DNA of 47,500 bases, taken from positions 25,001-72,500 of the forward strand of contig CAUYUJ010002766.1 in NCBI GenBank assembly GCA_963575745.1, written 5' to 3'. This DNA comes from Prorocentrum cordatum (lineage: Eukaryota; Sar; Dinophyceae; Prorocentrales; Prorocentraceae). The notes beneath the pieces are model-generated. The model saw only the letters and a program-made list of their open reading frames with translations. It was not told where the DNA came from and did no database searches. Made by a program: the position numbers and the translations under genes. Shown piece by piece: positions 1-10,746 of the stretch. Position 1 is the first letter of the stretch. Each line of letters opens with the position of its first letter.

Positions 1-660
1 CATTTCGCTCACGCCGAGCATGGGCAGGAGCTGCCTGTCGGTCTGCGTGCCGGCTTCGACCGCACCGACCCCGACTCTCGGGGGCGACGACGGGGGCGAC
101 GATGGGGGCGACGATGGGGGGCGAAGGACTCCTCAGCAGAGCCGATGGCTCATGCCTTCGGCGAGGCTCCCATGCGAACGCGCGCAATGTGGCGGCGCGC
201 ACGAGGGGCCCCGGGGGAGGGCGGAGGGCGTCTTAGAAGGAGGCTGCCTCCGAGAAAGCGCGGGCCATACGTCGAAAGATAAGGCCCGCGCCTTCCAAGA
301 AGCAGGGCTGTTCTGAGAGGCCTTCCCCACTCCCCCTGCCCCCCTCTGCGCGTGGCTCAAGAATGCCCGCCCCTGGCCTGTTCGCTCCCATCGCCGCCTC
401 CGAGACACGCCCCCACGGGCCCCTGCAGCGGCCCCAGCCCCCCCTGGCAGCGGGGTGGGCGCGCGATCCTTGGCCTTGGCGTCTGCCGCGGCCTTGGGAG
501 GAGGGCCAGCAGGAGCCATGTCGCCTGCTGGCCTGGGCCGCTCTGCCCCTGGCCCGCTGCTGGCTGTACCGGGCGGGGGGGGGTTCGAAGAGCCGCCCTC
601 AAATCAGGAGTCGTCGGGCGCTTTCGTCGGGTCCCGCAGGTTTTCTAGCCTCGGGGTGCT
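1..660. other. No supported gene
   Basis: GC-rich sequence with short open frames on both strands, none showing a recognisable domain or consistent coding pattern. It includes a short run of a GGGGGCGACGA-like motif at about 82-120. I see no promoter, RNA gene or repeat of note in the rest. Confidence 0.5.
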
Positions 661-689
661 TTTTGGAGTCCCGACACGGTGCGGTGACA

Positions 690-851
690 GACCGTGCGGT
701 GACCTCGAAATCCCCAAGACCTCACCGCACGGTCCGTCACCGCACAGCCTTGGGACCCCGGAGGCCCCTGTCGCCCGAGACGTCCTCGGAGAACGACCCG
801 AGTCCCAAAACCGTGCGGTGACCCCAAATCTCCACCGACTCACCGCACGGT
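690..851. repeat. Two inverted-repeat cassettes of ACCGTGCGGTGA
   Basis: The 12-mer ACCGTGCGGTGA at 691-702 is followed by its reverse complement at 722-733 (19-nt loop). The same arrangement recurs at 810-821 and 840-851 (18-nt loop). Related imperfect copies lie next to the first pair (about 676-687 and 735-745). Each pair could form a 12-bp stem-loop. The repeat may be a small dispersed foldback unit; no function is assigned. Confidence 0.7.
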
Positions 852-1448
852 GTGGTCACCACCCCGTTTGGGGACCCCCGAGCCCAGGGCCCGAGCAAGG
901 GCGAGAAGACCACCAGTGGCCCAGACCTCCGACTGCACCACTCCCCGATGACGCCTCGCGAGAGGTCACGGACAGAAAAAGCTACCCGACACGTACCCAG
1001 CCCCGTCCACCACGCAGGGCGGATCTTTGTGTGAGCGCTCCATGCAGAAGACCACATCACCAAATGTGCACGATCTGCGCTGCCCTCATCTCCGCCACAA
1101 ACCTCCCTTTGGTAAACCTCCCCTTAGTGAAAACGGCCTGGGACCGAAACGGACGGACCTGGACCCGCAAAAATGACGGCCGCGACGCCCTCTCGGGAAC
1201 CGAAGACGGCCAATTCCCTAATCGACGTGTCAGGGTAGGAGGTTTATCCCCCCCCACGTGCCTCCCAGGAGCCCACGAAAGCGGCGACAGTCGCGACGAA
1301 CTAAGACTGAAGATGCCGACAGCAGCAGCAGCAGCAAGAATCCCACAAAGGGGGGCGGGCAGCCCCGGACCGCCAGGTCGGGATCCCCTGGTCCTGCAGG
1401 AGTCGTGCTCTCGCCTCCATGCTTGCTGCACGTCGTTGTGTTCTAATC

Positions 1449-1561
1449 GTTTCTAATTCTGCTCGTTCCTAATTCTGCTCGTGTCTAATTCGAAGTCTGC
1501 AGTCGTGCTCATTTCTAATTCTGCAACCGTGCTCATATCTAATTCTGCTCGTTTCTAATTG
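1449..1561. repeat. Degenerate tandem repeat of TCTAATTCTGCTCG type
   Basis: The phrase TTTCTAATTCTGCTCGT and close variants recur about seven times head to tail, with interspersed variants containing GTGCTCA. It has no coding content. Confidence 0.7.
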
Positions 1562-1739
1562 TTCCTGGCCCACTAGTGACCAGAGAGAGGCCCAGGATAG
1601 AAGTATCAGAAATGGCAGGATCTTGACCCCCCCCAAAAAAAACAACGACCTCTCGAACAATTAGAAATGAACAATGTGTACATGTTTCGTCTGGACGGCC
1701 ACAATCTTTCCAAAAACACACCGAAGTGCACACGGCCTC

Positions 1740-3316
1740 GTAGTCCCCGCGGGTCCCACAGATCCCAGGGGTCCCACCGGTGCCGCGGGCTCCGCGCATA
1801 CCACGAGTCCCGGGAGGCCTCACGGGTCCCCACGGGTTCAACAGGCCCCCACGAATCAGGTCTCACGGGTCCCACAGGTCCCACAGGCCCCACGGGTCCC
1901 ACAGGTCATGCAGGCCGCACTCCGCACGGGTACCTCCAGGCTCCACAGGTCCCGCAGGTCCCACAGGCCCCGCAGGTCCCACGGGTCCCACAAGTCCATA
2001 TGTCCCATAGTTCCCACAGGTCCCACAGGCACCACAGGTGTCGCGAGTCGAGCAATTCCCACAAGCCACAAGAGACCCCCAGGTCCCACAGGTCCCGCAA
2101 ATCCCACAGGTTGCTCAGTCCACAATTCCCAAATTCCCAAAAGGTTACACAAGTCCCACAGGTCCCGCAGGTCTCAGGTCCCACAGGCTCCATCCACGCG
2201 TACCATCGGTCTCAGAGGTCTCACGGGCCCCACAAGTCCACAAGTCCCACAGGCCCCGAAATCCCACGATCCCACAGGCCCTACAGGTCCCACAAGTGTC
2301 GCAGGTCCAACAGGTCGCAGAAGTCCCAGTTCCCACCTGCCACACAGGTCCCACGAGTCCCACAGGTCCCACGAGTCGCACGGGTCCGCGAGGTTCCATA
2401 GGTTCCACACGCACCACAGGTCCCAGAGGTCTCACAGTCCCGACGGGTCCACAAGTCCCACACGCCCCACAGTCCCACGATCCCAGAGGTTCTACAGGTC
2501 CCGCAGGTCCCACATGCCCCACAGGCCCCAAAGTCCCCAACAGGTGCCACGCATCCCACCGGTCCCACAGGTCCCACAGGTAAAGCAAGCCGTTGAGACC
2601 GCACAGGTCCCTCCAGATCCCACAGGTCTTACAAGTACCACAGGCCCCACAAGTTACACAGTTGCCACTGGAACCACAGGTCTCACAGGTCCCACAAGTC
2701 TCTCAGGTCTCGCAGGTCCCACAGTTCCCACAAGTGCCGCAAGTGTCGCAGGTCGAGCAAATCACACGGGCCCCACAGGTCCGCAAGGTCGGGCAGGTCC
2801 AACAGGTCGAACAAGTCCGTGATTCCTTTCTGCCCCAGTGGTCTCACAAGCTTCGCAGGTCCCACATGTCCCACAGGACACAACCCCACAGATCGTAAAA
2901 GCTGCACAGCCCAACAGGTCCCACAGGTCCCACACGGTCCCACAGGTCCCACACGGGTCCCTCAAGTCCCACAGGTTGCGGAGGTCTCACAGGCTCACAG
3001 GCCCCACAGGTCCGGCAGTTCCCACAGGTCCACTAGCCCAACAGGTCCCACGAGGTCACACAGGTCCCACGAGGCCCGCAAGCCCCACACGAGGCCAAAC
3101 ATCCCACAGGTCCCACAAGTCCCACAGGTCCCACGGGCGGTACAGGCCGCACAGGTCCCTCCCCGTCCCGGATCCCACGGGCTCCGCAAGTCCAACGGGC
3201 CCCACAGGTCCCGCGGGTCCCACTGGACCCGCAGGTCTCGCACGTCTCGCAGGTCCCACAGGTCCCACAAGTCCCACAGGTCCCAGAGGCACCACGGATC
3301 CCACAGGCACCACAGC
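1740..3316. repeat. Minisatellite of degenerate 9-mer CCCACAGGT
   Basis: About 1.6 kb made almost entirely of CCCACAGGT and near variants (CCCGCAGGT, CCCACAAGT, CACCACAGGT). Because the period is a multiple of three, long open frames appear on both strands, reading as Pro-Thr-Gly or Ser-His-Arg strings on + and Trp-Asp-Leu strings on -. These have no start context, unique sequence or domain and are artefacts of the repeat. A short island of the same repeat lies at about 11535-11612. Confidence 0.9.
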
Positions 3317-3317
3317 T

Positions 3318-3338
3318 CCGTAGCCATTCTGGCCCAAG
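3318..3338 (+). other. Relict dinoflagellate spliced-leader sequence
   Basis: The 21 nt here match the dinoflagellate spliced leader CCGTAGCCATTTTGGCTCAAG at 19 of 21 positions; both differences are T to C. In dinoflagellates this leader is trans-spliced to mRNA 5' ends, and genomic copies downstream of promoters are known to arise when processed mRNAs are reverse-transcribed and reinserted. Here it sits exactly at the end of the 9-mer array and upstream of the LINE remnant, so the sequence to its right was probably a trans-spliced transcript. The link to the LINE is inferred from position only. Confidence 0.8.
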
Positions 3339-3568
3339 TTGCCATCTCTCCAGGTCGCCGGCCTGGACAGCTTCCACTGCCACCTGAGGGGCAGCCCTCT
3401 GTCAGGCTCCCAGGTGGCTGTGCACCTCTTCGAGCTCTCCTGTCGGAGCAGAGCTTTCCCAACGACTGTGTCTTCTCTCGCGCCGTGGCCCCGCCGCAGC
3501 CGCAGCGGTACCCCTGGCGCACACGTGATGATGATGCCGGTGATGATTACCCTGTTCGCCGAAGGCCC

Positions 3569-3604
<36 letters not shown>

Positions 3605-3657
3605 GGAGGAAAAGCACGAAGAGGAGGAGGAGGAGGAGGAGGAGGCGGAGGAGGAGG
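3569..3657 (+). repeat. GAG/GGA trinucleotide repeat
   Basis: Nearly pure (GAG)n with interruptions such as AAGCACGAA. In the frame opened after the spliced-leader relic it gives a Glu-rich stretch, but I see no independent support that this frame is translated. Confidence 0.85.
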
Positions 3658-4062
3658 GTTCGCGTACCAACCTTGGGTCCAGTCCTGGACGGACCAGGGA
3701 CGGCGGGGGCCCCGCACCCGCCGTGGAGACTACCACCGTCGGCATGGTGGCCGACAACCGGGTGACTACGCAGTCTGCAGCACACGCTACCGCTGGGAAT
3801 AGGGGTACCGTGGCCACACCTGCTGCAGCAAATGCTGAGCATTCTCTTAGGGTGGAGGGCTCAGGGTGAAATCCATATGGGCTTCTGCGCCCGGAGAATC
3901 AGTCCCTCTTGTGATTACCCTTTGCAAATTCAAGTCTCGAAAATCAATCGAAACGGCACTTCAGACTTCAGATTTCACCATCTGCCCTCCACCCAGAAAG
4001 AAAATGCTCGGAAATGTGGGAGTGCCTAGTTTGGTGTCGAGGCCACGGTTGACCAGACGTGA

Positions 4063-5014
4063 GTGGGCACCGGGGAAGAGCCCGCTGTCTCTGATGATGA
4101 GGCTCGGAGGGCAGCTGCTCTCCTCGTTGGTGCCCGACCCGACCTCCGCAACACTCTTGAACCATTGGCTGTCGAGCCGCCTGTCTTACCGGCTGGACTC
4201 TCACAAGGTCCGTTAGCTGCCAGCGCGCGCGAGGAGCGCACGAGCTTGGCCAAGGCGGTCGGAAGCGGCTGCGCGTGCTGAGCGCGTGGCCCACCAGGAG
4301 ATTGCGTGCAAGGCGGAGAAGTGCAGCAAGACTCGCAAGCCGCTGGAAGAGGCCGATGAGGCCCTTGCGGCTGCGACACATGAGCTCGACACTGCCGAGA
4401 CAGCTCGTCATCAGGCCGATTTGGACAAGGCCTCGTACAGTCCTGATGAATGGAAGAAGTCAAAAGCTGCTGAGGTTCACCATCTGCGACAGGCACAGCA
4501 AGTGCAACCCGCTGCTGGCCCTGGTGGACATCAGCGGCATGGTGCTGAACTAGGCGCCGCTGCTGCTTCGCCTGCCGGAGCTGCTGGAGAAGTTGGAGGT
4601 GGAGCCCAGGCATCGCCACATCAACCTCAGCCAGTACCCATCCCGGATCTTGCCAATGCATCGGGTCAGGATCTGCAGCGTTGGTGTACATTGCACAAGC
4701 AGAGCACTGCCTATCGGAAGGCCCATCGTGATATGCAAGTCAAGGTCAACCAAGCTGAAGCTGCAGATGAAGACATGTATGATGTTGGCAGTGTCGATGG
4801 AGATCCAGATGAGTTGGATGCTGAACATCAAGCACCACGCAAGCGGTCCCTCGAGGCCACCATTCCCGATGTCGACGCCAAGCGTATGGAGAGGCTCGTG
4901 TCCCACAAGTCGAAGCAGAAGTCCGCGAAGAGGATCAAGACGGTGGCGAGCAACGTGGAGGCCATCGTCAACCGCGTCCTCGCCCAGGCGGGGCTCCAGA
5001 TGCCGAGCCTTTAG
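4063..5014 (+). pseudogene. Coiled-coil region upstream of the LINE endonuclease
   Basis: Two frames join to give a charged, Ala/Glu/Lys-rich region with heptad character (for example EEADEALAAATHELD near 4344-4390), ending in a Lys-rich tail (SHKSKQKSAKRIK, about 4900-4945) before the stop at 5012-5014. A frame change is needed near 4270. Position just before the endonuclease suggests the N-terminal or ORF1-like part of the LINE, but I recognise no RNA-binding or PHD motif. It could instead be part of an unrelated retroposed gene carried with the spliced leader. Confidence 0.4.
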
Positions 5015-5119
5015 CGAGCAGCCCTGTCTTTCCTCTCGCCCCCCTGGAGTTGTTGGTCTGCAAGCTGGCCCAGCTAAGCATGCCACCCAGGGGACGACTG
5101 ACCAATCCTGCCTCAGATT

Positions 5120-5870
5120 TCTGCTTGCGAGTGTCACATCTTGGAATGCTCTTGCTAAGAGTTTTGCTGCCAAGTGTCGTGGGTTGTGTGATGGCCTTCT
5201 CTTTGCAGAACATCACCTGATGGGTCATAGGGTCAAAGCTTGTAAAAAGGACGGGTCCCAGATGCGATGGGACCCCCACGTCCAGCCCGCTTTTGCGTCC
5301 CCTGGGGGAGGCACCCACGGTGGCGTTGGTGCCATGGTCTCTCGGGGACTGTCTTTTCGACGTTTCCTGGCACAGGAAAATGCGGTCCGTGACCTCGGAT
5401 CTGGGAAAGGTTGTTTTTTCTACAGCCCCGTACTCTGAATGTATGTCTCGCTGCGGGCGTCATCTACATGGTTTCTGACCGGGGGGGTGCGGGTGAGAAT
5501 TTAGAGAGAATGAAGGCTGTGTCCGCGTTTGAAAAATACGTTGGCTGTGCCATGGCTGTTGATGGGGGATTGGAATATCCCAGTTGAATCGATGCATCTA
5601 TCTGGCATTCTTCAGTTCGTGCGAGCTCTCCTTCTCCCTCTTAGTGATTGGGAAGTCACCTGCACCCAAGGAAAAGGATCCCCGATAGACTACGTCCTTG
5701 TGAGCGAGGACTTGGCTGAATTTGTGTATGTTACTGGTTTCGAGGACACCCCATTCAAAACTCACGCGTGTCTGGAGGTGACCCTGGAGGCCACTGTTTT
5801 CCACCAAGTGCTCTGGAAGCGGCGCAAGCCTCCTGCCCCGTTTGTTTTGGACCTGATCTTCCTTAAGAAG
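5120..5870 (+). pseudogene. LINE AP-endonuclease (EEP) domain, frameshifted
   Basis: The domain would nick target DNA for target-primed reverse transcription. It opens with VTSWNAL and AEHHLMGH (5124-5225), typical of the N-terminal Asn/Glu region of dinoflagellate LINE endonucleases. After a frame change near 5440 a segment reading LRAGVIYMVSD follows, and after another near 5530 come PWLLMGDWN (the catalytic Asp-x-Asn motif), GSPIDYVLVSEDL, and a final His in TPFKTHACLEV (to about 5790). At least two frameshifts make it non-functional. Similarity stops at about 5890, where the repeat arrays begin. Confidence 0.75.
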
Positions 5871-6021
5871 CTTACTTCGGGCGAGTCCGTAATCTTGATC
5901 GGAGGTTGGGGGGTGAGATCGCAGTGGAACGGAGACTCCCAACCGGGAAATCGACTCGTTTCGTTCGTGTCGTGCGTGCGAGCGAGGCGAAGCTGCGTGG
6001 GCGCGCGAGAGGGATGAACCC

Positions 6022-6416
6022 GCCGTTGCTAGGGCGAAGTCAAGACAAATGATTCTCCCCCGCGCGCCCGCCCGTCTGGCGGTGGCTCGCGGTGTCCCGC
6101 GGTGTCCCGCGGTGTCCCGTGGTGTCCCGTGGTGTCCCGTGGTGTCCGCCGTTGCTAGGGCGAAGTCAAGACAAATGATTCTCCCCCGCCCGCCCGCCCG
6201 TCCGGCGGTGTCTCGCGGTGTCCCGCGGTGTCCCGTGGTGTCCCGCGGTGTCCCGTGGTGTCCCGTGGTGTCCAGTGGTGTCCGCCGTTGCAAGGGCGAA
6301 GTCAAGACAAATGATTCTCCCCCGCCCGCCTGTCCGTCCGTCCGTCTGGCGGTGGCTCGCGGTGTCCCGCGATGTCCCGAGGTGCCCCGTGGTGTAACGT
6401 GGTGTCCTGTGGAGTG
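6022..6416. repeat. Three tandem copies of a 126-136-bp unit
   Basis: Each unit starts GCCGTTGC(T/A)AGGGCGAAGTC, continues through ACAAATGATTCTCCCCCGC, a Cys-Pro-coding CCCGCCCGT stretch and several GTGTCCCGTG decamers. Units begin at 6022, 6148 and 6284. They sit where the LINE should continue from endonuclease to reverse transcriptase. Confidence 0.85.
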
Positions 6417-6970
6417 AGATCGATAGTGAGATCCACAGTGAGATCGACAGTGAGATCGATACTGAGATCGATAGTGAGATCGATACTGAGATCGATGTGG
6501 TGCCCCGAGGCGTCCCGTGGTGTCCCAAAAAAGTGAAATCGATAGTGAGATCGATAATGAGATCGACAGGTGTCCCGTGGTGTCCCGTGGTGTCCCGTGG
6601 TGTCCCGTTGAGTGAGATCGATAGTGAGATCGATACTGAGATCGATAGTGAGATCGAGAAATGTCCCGTGGTGCCCCGCGGTGTCCCGTGGTGTCCCGTG
6701 GTGTCCCGTGGTGTCCCGTTGAGTCAGATCGATAGTGAGATCGATAGTGAGACCGATAGTAAGATCGTGAGGTGTCCCGCGGTGTCCGGTGGTGTCCCGT
6801 GGTGTCCCGTGGTGGCCCGCGGTGTCCCGTGGTGTCCCGTTGAGTGAGATCGATACTAAGATCGATAGTGAGATCGAGAAATGTCCCGTGGTGCCCCGCG
6901 GTGTCCCGTGGTGTCCCGTGGCGTCCCGTGGTGTCCCGTTGAGTGAGATCGATAGTGAGATCGACTGAGT
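6416..6970. repeat. Higher-order repeat of two alternating motifs
   Basis: Blocks of a 12-mer (GAGATCGATAGT and GAGATCGATACT) alternate with blocks of a 10-mer (GTGTCCCGTG). From about 6601 the pair of blocks forms a regular unit of roughly 120 bp, repeated near 6601, 6721 and 6841. The long open frames seen on both strands here (Asp-Leu-Thr-Ile strings on -) follow from the periodicity and are not genes. Confidence 0.85.
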
Positions 6971-7398
6971 CAGATGTTGGTTCCCCCCCTCCCCCCCCCA
7001 CAACCTCCTTACCACCCGAAGGGTGGTCGTATAGGTATGTAGGTCTGTTATTGCCGACAGCTCTCGAGAAGGCGCTGATCTCGCACACGCGAGACCATCT
7101 CTCCACGAACCTTCCTGCGACGTATCGTGCCTGGCCGTCTGCCACCGACATGCTGTACTCGAGTCGTGCATGCGCGTGTCATGGTACTGATAGCATACAG
7201 GGCAGCTTTTTGTTTTAATCATGGGAGTTTAAAATATTGGATTTTAATACATGATCAATGTATGAATAAAGTTATGCATGAACTCATCGTTGCTTTGATA
7301 CTGAATCCCTGCATGATCAATACATGATCCGCACGCGGAGCATGTATTAAAAACGGCACTGTACTGATATTAGATCCCATGATGAGCGTGGGGAGTTC
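6971..7398. other. No supported gene; AT-rich stretch with ATGATCA motifs
   Basis: This joins the repeat arrays to the resumed LINE. At 7210-7360 it is unusually AT-rich for the window and holds several interlocking copies of CATGATCAATACATGATC-like sequence (7248, 7312, 7325) that can pair with each other. No coding frame is supported. Confidence 0.45.
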
Positions 7399-7940
7399 GT
7401 GCACTTTCGGCAGTGGACCTTGGCGCGGCGAGGCCCCCTTGGGCAAGCGTTTCAGGAGCCGGCCGTCTGTTTCTGGCCCCACCTCTCGCAGAAGCTGAGA
7501 GAGTTCCAGCTTGCAGTGCGCAGTCCTGGCAGGTGTCGCGCGGCCGTTCTGGCTAACCACCTTGCAGGGCCTGGCCTGCGAGTTCGGGGGCATCTTCCTG
7601 GCGATGCCCCGCAGGCTTCCAATTGGTGGAAAGCTCAGCTAGCGAACCTGCCAAATCACGATGGTGATCGCCTGTCCGCTCTTTCCGATGCGTGCTCGCG
7701 CACGCTAGATCTGGCATGGTCTTCCGCTCGCAATGCAGCTATGGCGGGGCAGAAGGACTGGCTGCTTAAAGCCATCCTTACGGCGCCAAGAAAAAGTGCA
7801 TGCTTGGCTGAAGCACGATACTGTTAAGGATATTGAATATCGGGTTACCCCAGAAGGTGTTGAGCAGATCCCTGGGGATCTCATGCGTTGTCGGTCTGGC
7901 TTTTGGGGGGGGGCTTTGGACTGCGAGCGAAGATAAAACG
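7399..7940 (+). pseudogene. LINE linker between endonuclease and reverse transcriptase
   Basis: An open segment (7399-7827) followed by a shifted frame carries no diagnostic motif but lies immediately before the reverse-transcriptase remnant in the same orientation, and its composition (helical, Ala/Leu/Arg-rich, no simple repeats) resembles the pre-RT region of LINE polyproteins. The assignment rests on position. Confidence 0.4.
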
Positions 7941-8049
7941 TGCCCAGCTCTCTTTGGCCATGGATGCCCTCCGCCCTCTGGCTACAGAAGCTATTGATGC
8001 GCTCTACCCCCTTACCCCTGGCGACCTCACTCGGGGAGCCTCTGTCTTT

Positions 8050-8965
8050 CCCAGCAGCACGGCTGTTGGCGTCGACCGTTGGCCCCCCAGAGTTTTCTTA
8101 GATCTCCCCTTGCTTGCGAATGCTGTGATGGCGGGAATGTTTAACCTCTGTGAACGGTCCCTGATGTGGCCAGCCAGCCCAGATCCTCCTTGGAATCGTG
8201 CCCCTCCTCCCCAAACGTGTCGAAAACGAACGGCCTATTTACAAACGCCCTACTGCTTACCGTGTTTATTGCTGTATGCGCGGCCGCGACCTCGACCACT
8301 GGAATGCTGCCCACCGTGAGTTTTGGGATGACGTGGTTCGCGGTTGCAGTGCTCCGAGCGCTGCTCTCTTGAGGGAGGTCGGACATGAAGATGCCATGTG
8401 CCTGGGTGGGTACCCCGCTGCCCTCCTCTGGGACCTTGCTAAAGTCTTTGACTCCGTGAACCCCGCCAGGTTGATTGAGGTTGGTCTCAAGCTGGACTAC
8501 CCCCCCCACACGCCTTCTTTACGTGGGCCTGCTGATCCATACTGCCCCACGGAACGGTGGATGTTTCTGGGTGTTCTTCTGACCTGATCCCCGCGGGGTC
8601 TGGTATCCTGGCTGGCCGGAAGCAACCCATGTCCTGGGCCAAAGTGTAGTTGCACGCTTTGCTCTACCGCTCCCGCATCGTTCACCCTACCGTTAGTCTC
8701 GGGTCCGATGTGGACGGCTTGCCCCAGACCCTCCAGGGTGATTACAGTGACTACATGTGCGAGCGTACTGTGCCAGCTGCTGTCCATCTTTTTCGTGGCC
8801 TTGAGGGCCTCGAGTGTGTGATTTCCTCCAAGAGCGGTTGTGTTGCCTCGCATGCTGTCTTGCGCGATGAGCTCGAAGCTAGATTTGAAGCTGCCGCCGT
8901 TCCGCTGAAGCCCAAAGGTAGCATTAAAGATCTTGACAATATGACCCGTGCTGGCCGCAGGCGTG
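8050..8965 (+). pseudogene. LINE reverse transcriptase, inactive
   Basis: Pre-palm sequence TAVGVDRWPPRVF (about 8058-8100) leads, after a frame change near 8170-8200, to PIYKRPTAYRVYC and to motif A in ALLWDLAKVFDSVN (8420-8461). Motif B-like GSGILAG follows near 8600. A stop at 8647-8649 separates it from motif C, which reads GSDVDGLPQT (8704-8733): the usual second catalytic Asp of the [FY]xDD box is Gly. Downstream is a thumb-like region rich in Lys/Arg up to about 9060. The frameshift, stop and missing Asp show it is dead. Family: dinoflagellate LINE RT by motif order. Confidence 0.75.
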
Positions 8966-9452
8966 TCAGCTCCAAGGTCAAGGCCCGTCGTGCGGTGGCC
9001 TACAAGAAGGCCAAGAAAATTCGGTACCTGTGTCAGTTTGTTGGACGTGCGTCTAAGTTGTACAAGCCTGGTTTCCTCGCTGCAGGATCGTGTGGGCACC
9101 AAGCCCTTGGATTGTCCCCTCGCGCAGCTGCAGGGTATGCGAGATCAGGCCGCCTTGAACTCAGGCTGGTGGTCTGCTAGAGCATACACCACCACGGTGC
9201 TTTCGCTGGCTTCTGCTCCCAAGGATGGCCCACAGTTCCGTCTCGGGCACGAGCAGCTCGTGGCGCTTGCTCAGATTTGGTCGTCTCTGTCCCAGAAGCA
9301 GAGGTCTGGAGTCTCTCGTACTCTCGTACTTGGGACACGATTGCCACTGCATTTGGTCGGATTCCTTCCTCTGACCGCTGGAGACGGGCCAAAGGCCCCA
9401 TCGCTGCCACGATTGCGGTGCTCGTGGACCTGCCTCGGCGGCCTCGATCCCC

Positions 9453-10016
9453 TTGTTATTTTTTGGACCCAGTGTGGCGAGCCTGACTGCGTCCTTCGGG
9501 TCACGGACGCTGCTTTTCCGCATGCATGCTGGTGTGCCCTTCTGCTCTGATGGTCTCTCCTCTCGTGGCCCAATGCCTCACGTCACTACATGGGGGAGAG
9601 GGGTGCAGGAAGGCATTGACTTTACTAGTGTGCATGGTATGCTGAAGAACAAATCACGTGATGACGAGGCTGAGTCAGCGGGCATGATCCGCAACATTGC
9701 CTCGTCCAACTTTGAGACTGAGAAGCGCCTTGTGGATGCAGGGTATGTGTCAGACACTGTTGGACTTTGCCCACGGTGTGGAGAGGATGCTGAAACACCG
9801 CTCCACAGGTTCTGGCAGTGCAGATGTAACTCAGATGTGCCCGATCAGATCGTCTCTGAGACTGAACGTTTTCGCGAATGTGCTGGACATGAAGATCACC
9901 TTGCCTGCCTTTGGACCCGTGGTTTGGTGCCCCTTCCCATTTCGACTGGTCACCTTCCCTCCCTGCTGATCTATCCTGATCCTGGGGCCGACTTGCTCAT
10001 GGAGAGCATGTCTTAG
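9453..10016 (+). pseudogene. LINE post-RT region with CCHC zinc knuckle
   Basis: The longest intact frame of the LINE remnant. It carries CPRCGEDAETPLHRFWQC at 9768-9821, spacing C-x2-C-x8-H-x4-C, the finger usually found after the reverse transcriptase in non-LTR elements and thought to bind template or target nucleic acid. The segment before it (NIASSNFETEKRLVDAG) is the usual lead-in helix. The segment ends at a stop at 10014-10016, before the RNase H remnant. Confidence 0.7.
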
Positions 10017-10059
10017 GGGGTACCTGGGGCATCGATGGATCGGGTGGGGAGCATGCTAA

Positions 10060-10620
10060 GGACTGGAGGCTAAGGAGGTATGGGTGGAGTATCGTCCGTA
10101 TTGGAGCTGATGGTGGTTTCGACTCCCCCGCTTTCGGCACCCTCCCGACCCTGAAGCAGAGCTCCCCCCGAGCTGAGTTGTATGCTTTGTTGCAGTTACC
10201 TATATGTCGTGGAGATATCACTGTATATTCTGATTGTCAGATTGTCACTAAAGGGTTTCGTAAGCCACTGAGCGCCCACTTGAAGTCTCCCATGCTTGAC
10301 CTCTGAGCCCGTGTGCATGATGTGTTGCCCCATAGGCCTGGCACAGCTAATTCTCTTTGGACCAAGGCCCACCCCAACCAGTGTCAGGCAGAGAGCCCTG
10401 GATTGCGCCCAAGCGAACTGCATTTGAATCAGGTTGCTCTTTTCTTTGCAGGCAAGGGTGCAGCGGCTGGTGCTGTACCGCCTGACCTTGTCCGGAGGAC
10501 CGTGGCTGCAGATGACCTGCGTGCACAGGTGATTGGTCGCCTGCATGCTGTTCGGCGTGAAGTCCTCCTCTCTTCCGGTCGGTCCAAGCCTGCACTTGTG
10601 GACCTCCCTGTGCGACGTGA
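10060..10620 (+). pseudogene. LINE RNase H domain, interrupted
   Basis: Reads GWSIVRIGADGG, then PRAELYALLQL (catalytic Glu) near 10165-10200 and ITVYSDCQIVTKG (catalytic Asp) near 10216-10255. A TGA at 10304-10306 interrupts it. In another frame LHLNQVALFFAGKGA (about 10420-10460) matches the C-terminal Asn/Ala-Asp-type motif of RNase HI, with Leu in place of the Asp. It would remove RNA from the hybrid during retrotransposition. The copy is non-functional. Confidence 0.7.
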
Positions 10621-10745
10621 GAAAGGCGTGAGGAGGAGGAGGAGGAGGAGGAGGAGGGGGAGGAGGAGGGGGAGGAGGAAGGAGGAGGAAAGAGGAGGAA
10701 GGAGGAGGAGGGGGAGGAGGAGGAAGGAGGAGGAAGGAGGAGGAA
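10621..10745. repeat. GGA/AGG trinucleotide repeat
   Basis: (GGA)n with occasional GGGG and AAGG interruptions, lying directly after the RNase H remnant. Confidence 0.9.
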
Positions 10746-10746
10746 T

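Noticed and set aside
353-361. TGGCTCAAG resembling the end of the spliced leader
   Set aside because: Only nine bases match and the preceding sequence does not; expected by chance.
455-1456. 333-residue plus-strand ORF
   Set aside because: No recognisable domain, spans the inverted-repeat cassettes and a repeat of TCTAATTCTG type; composition gives no coding support.
3339-3869. 176-residue ORF after the spliced-leader relic with Glu run
   Set aside because: Half is a GAG microsatellite and no motif is seen; kept only as context for the leader.
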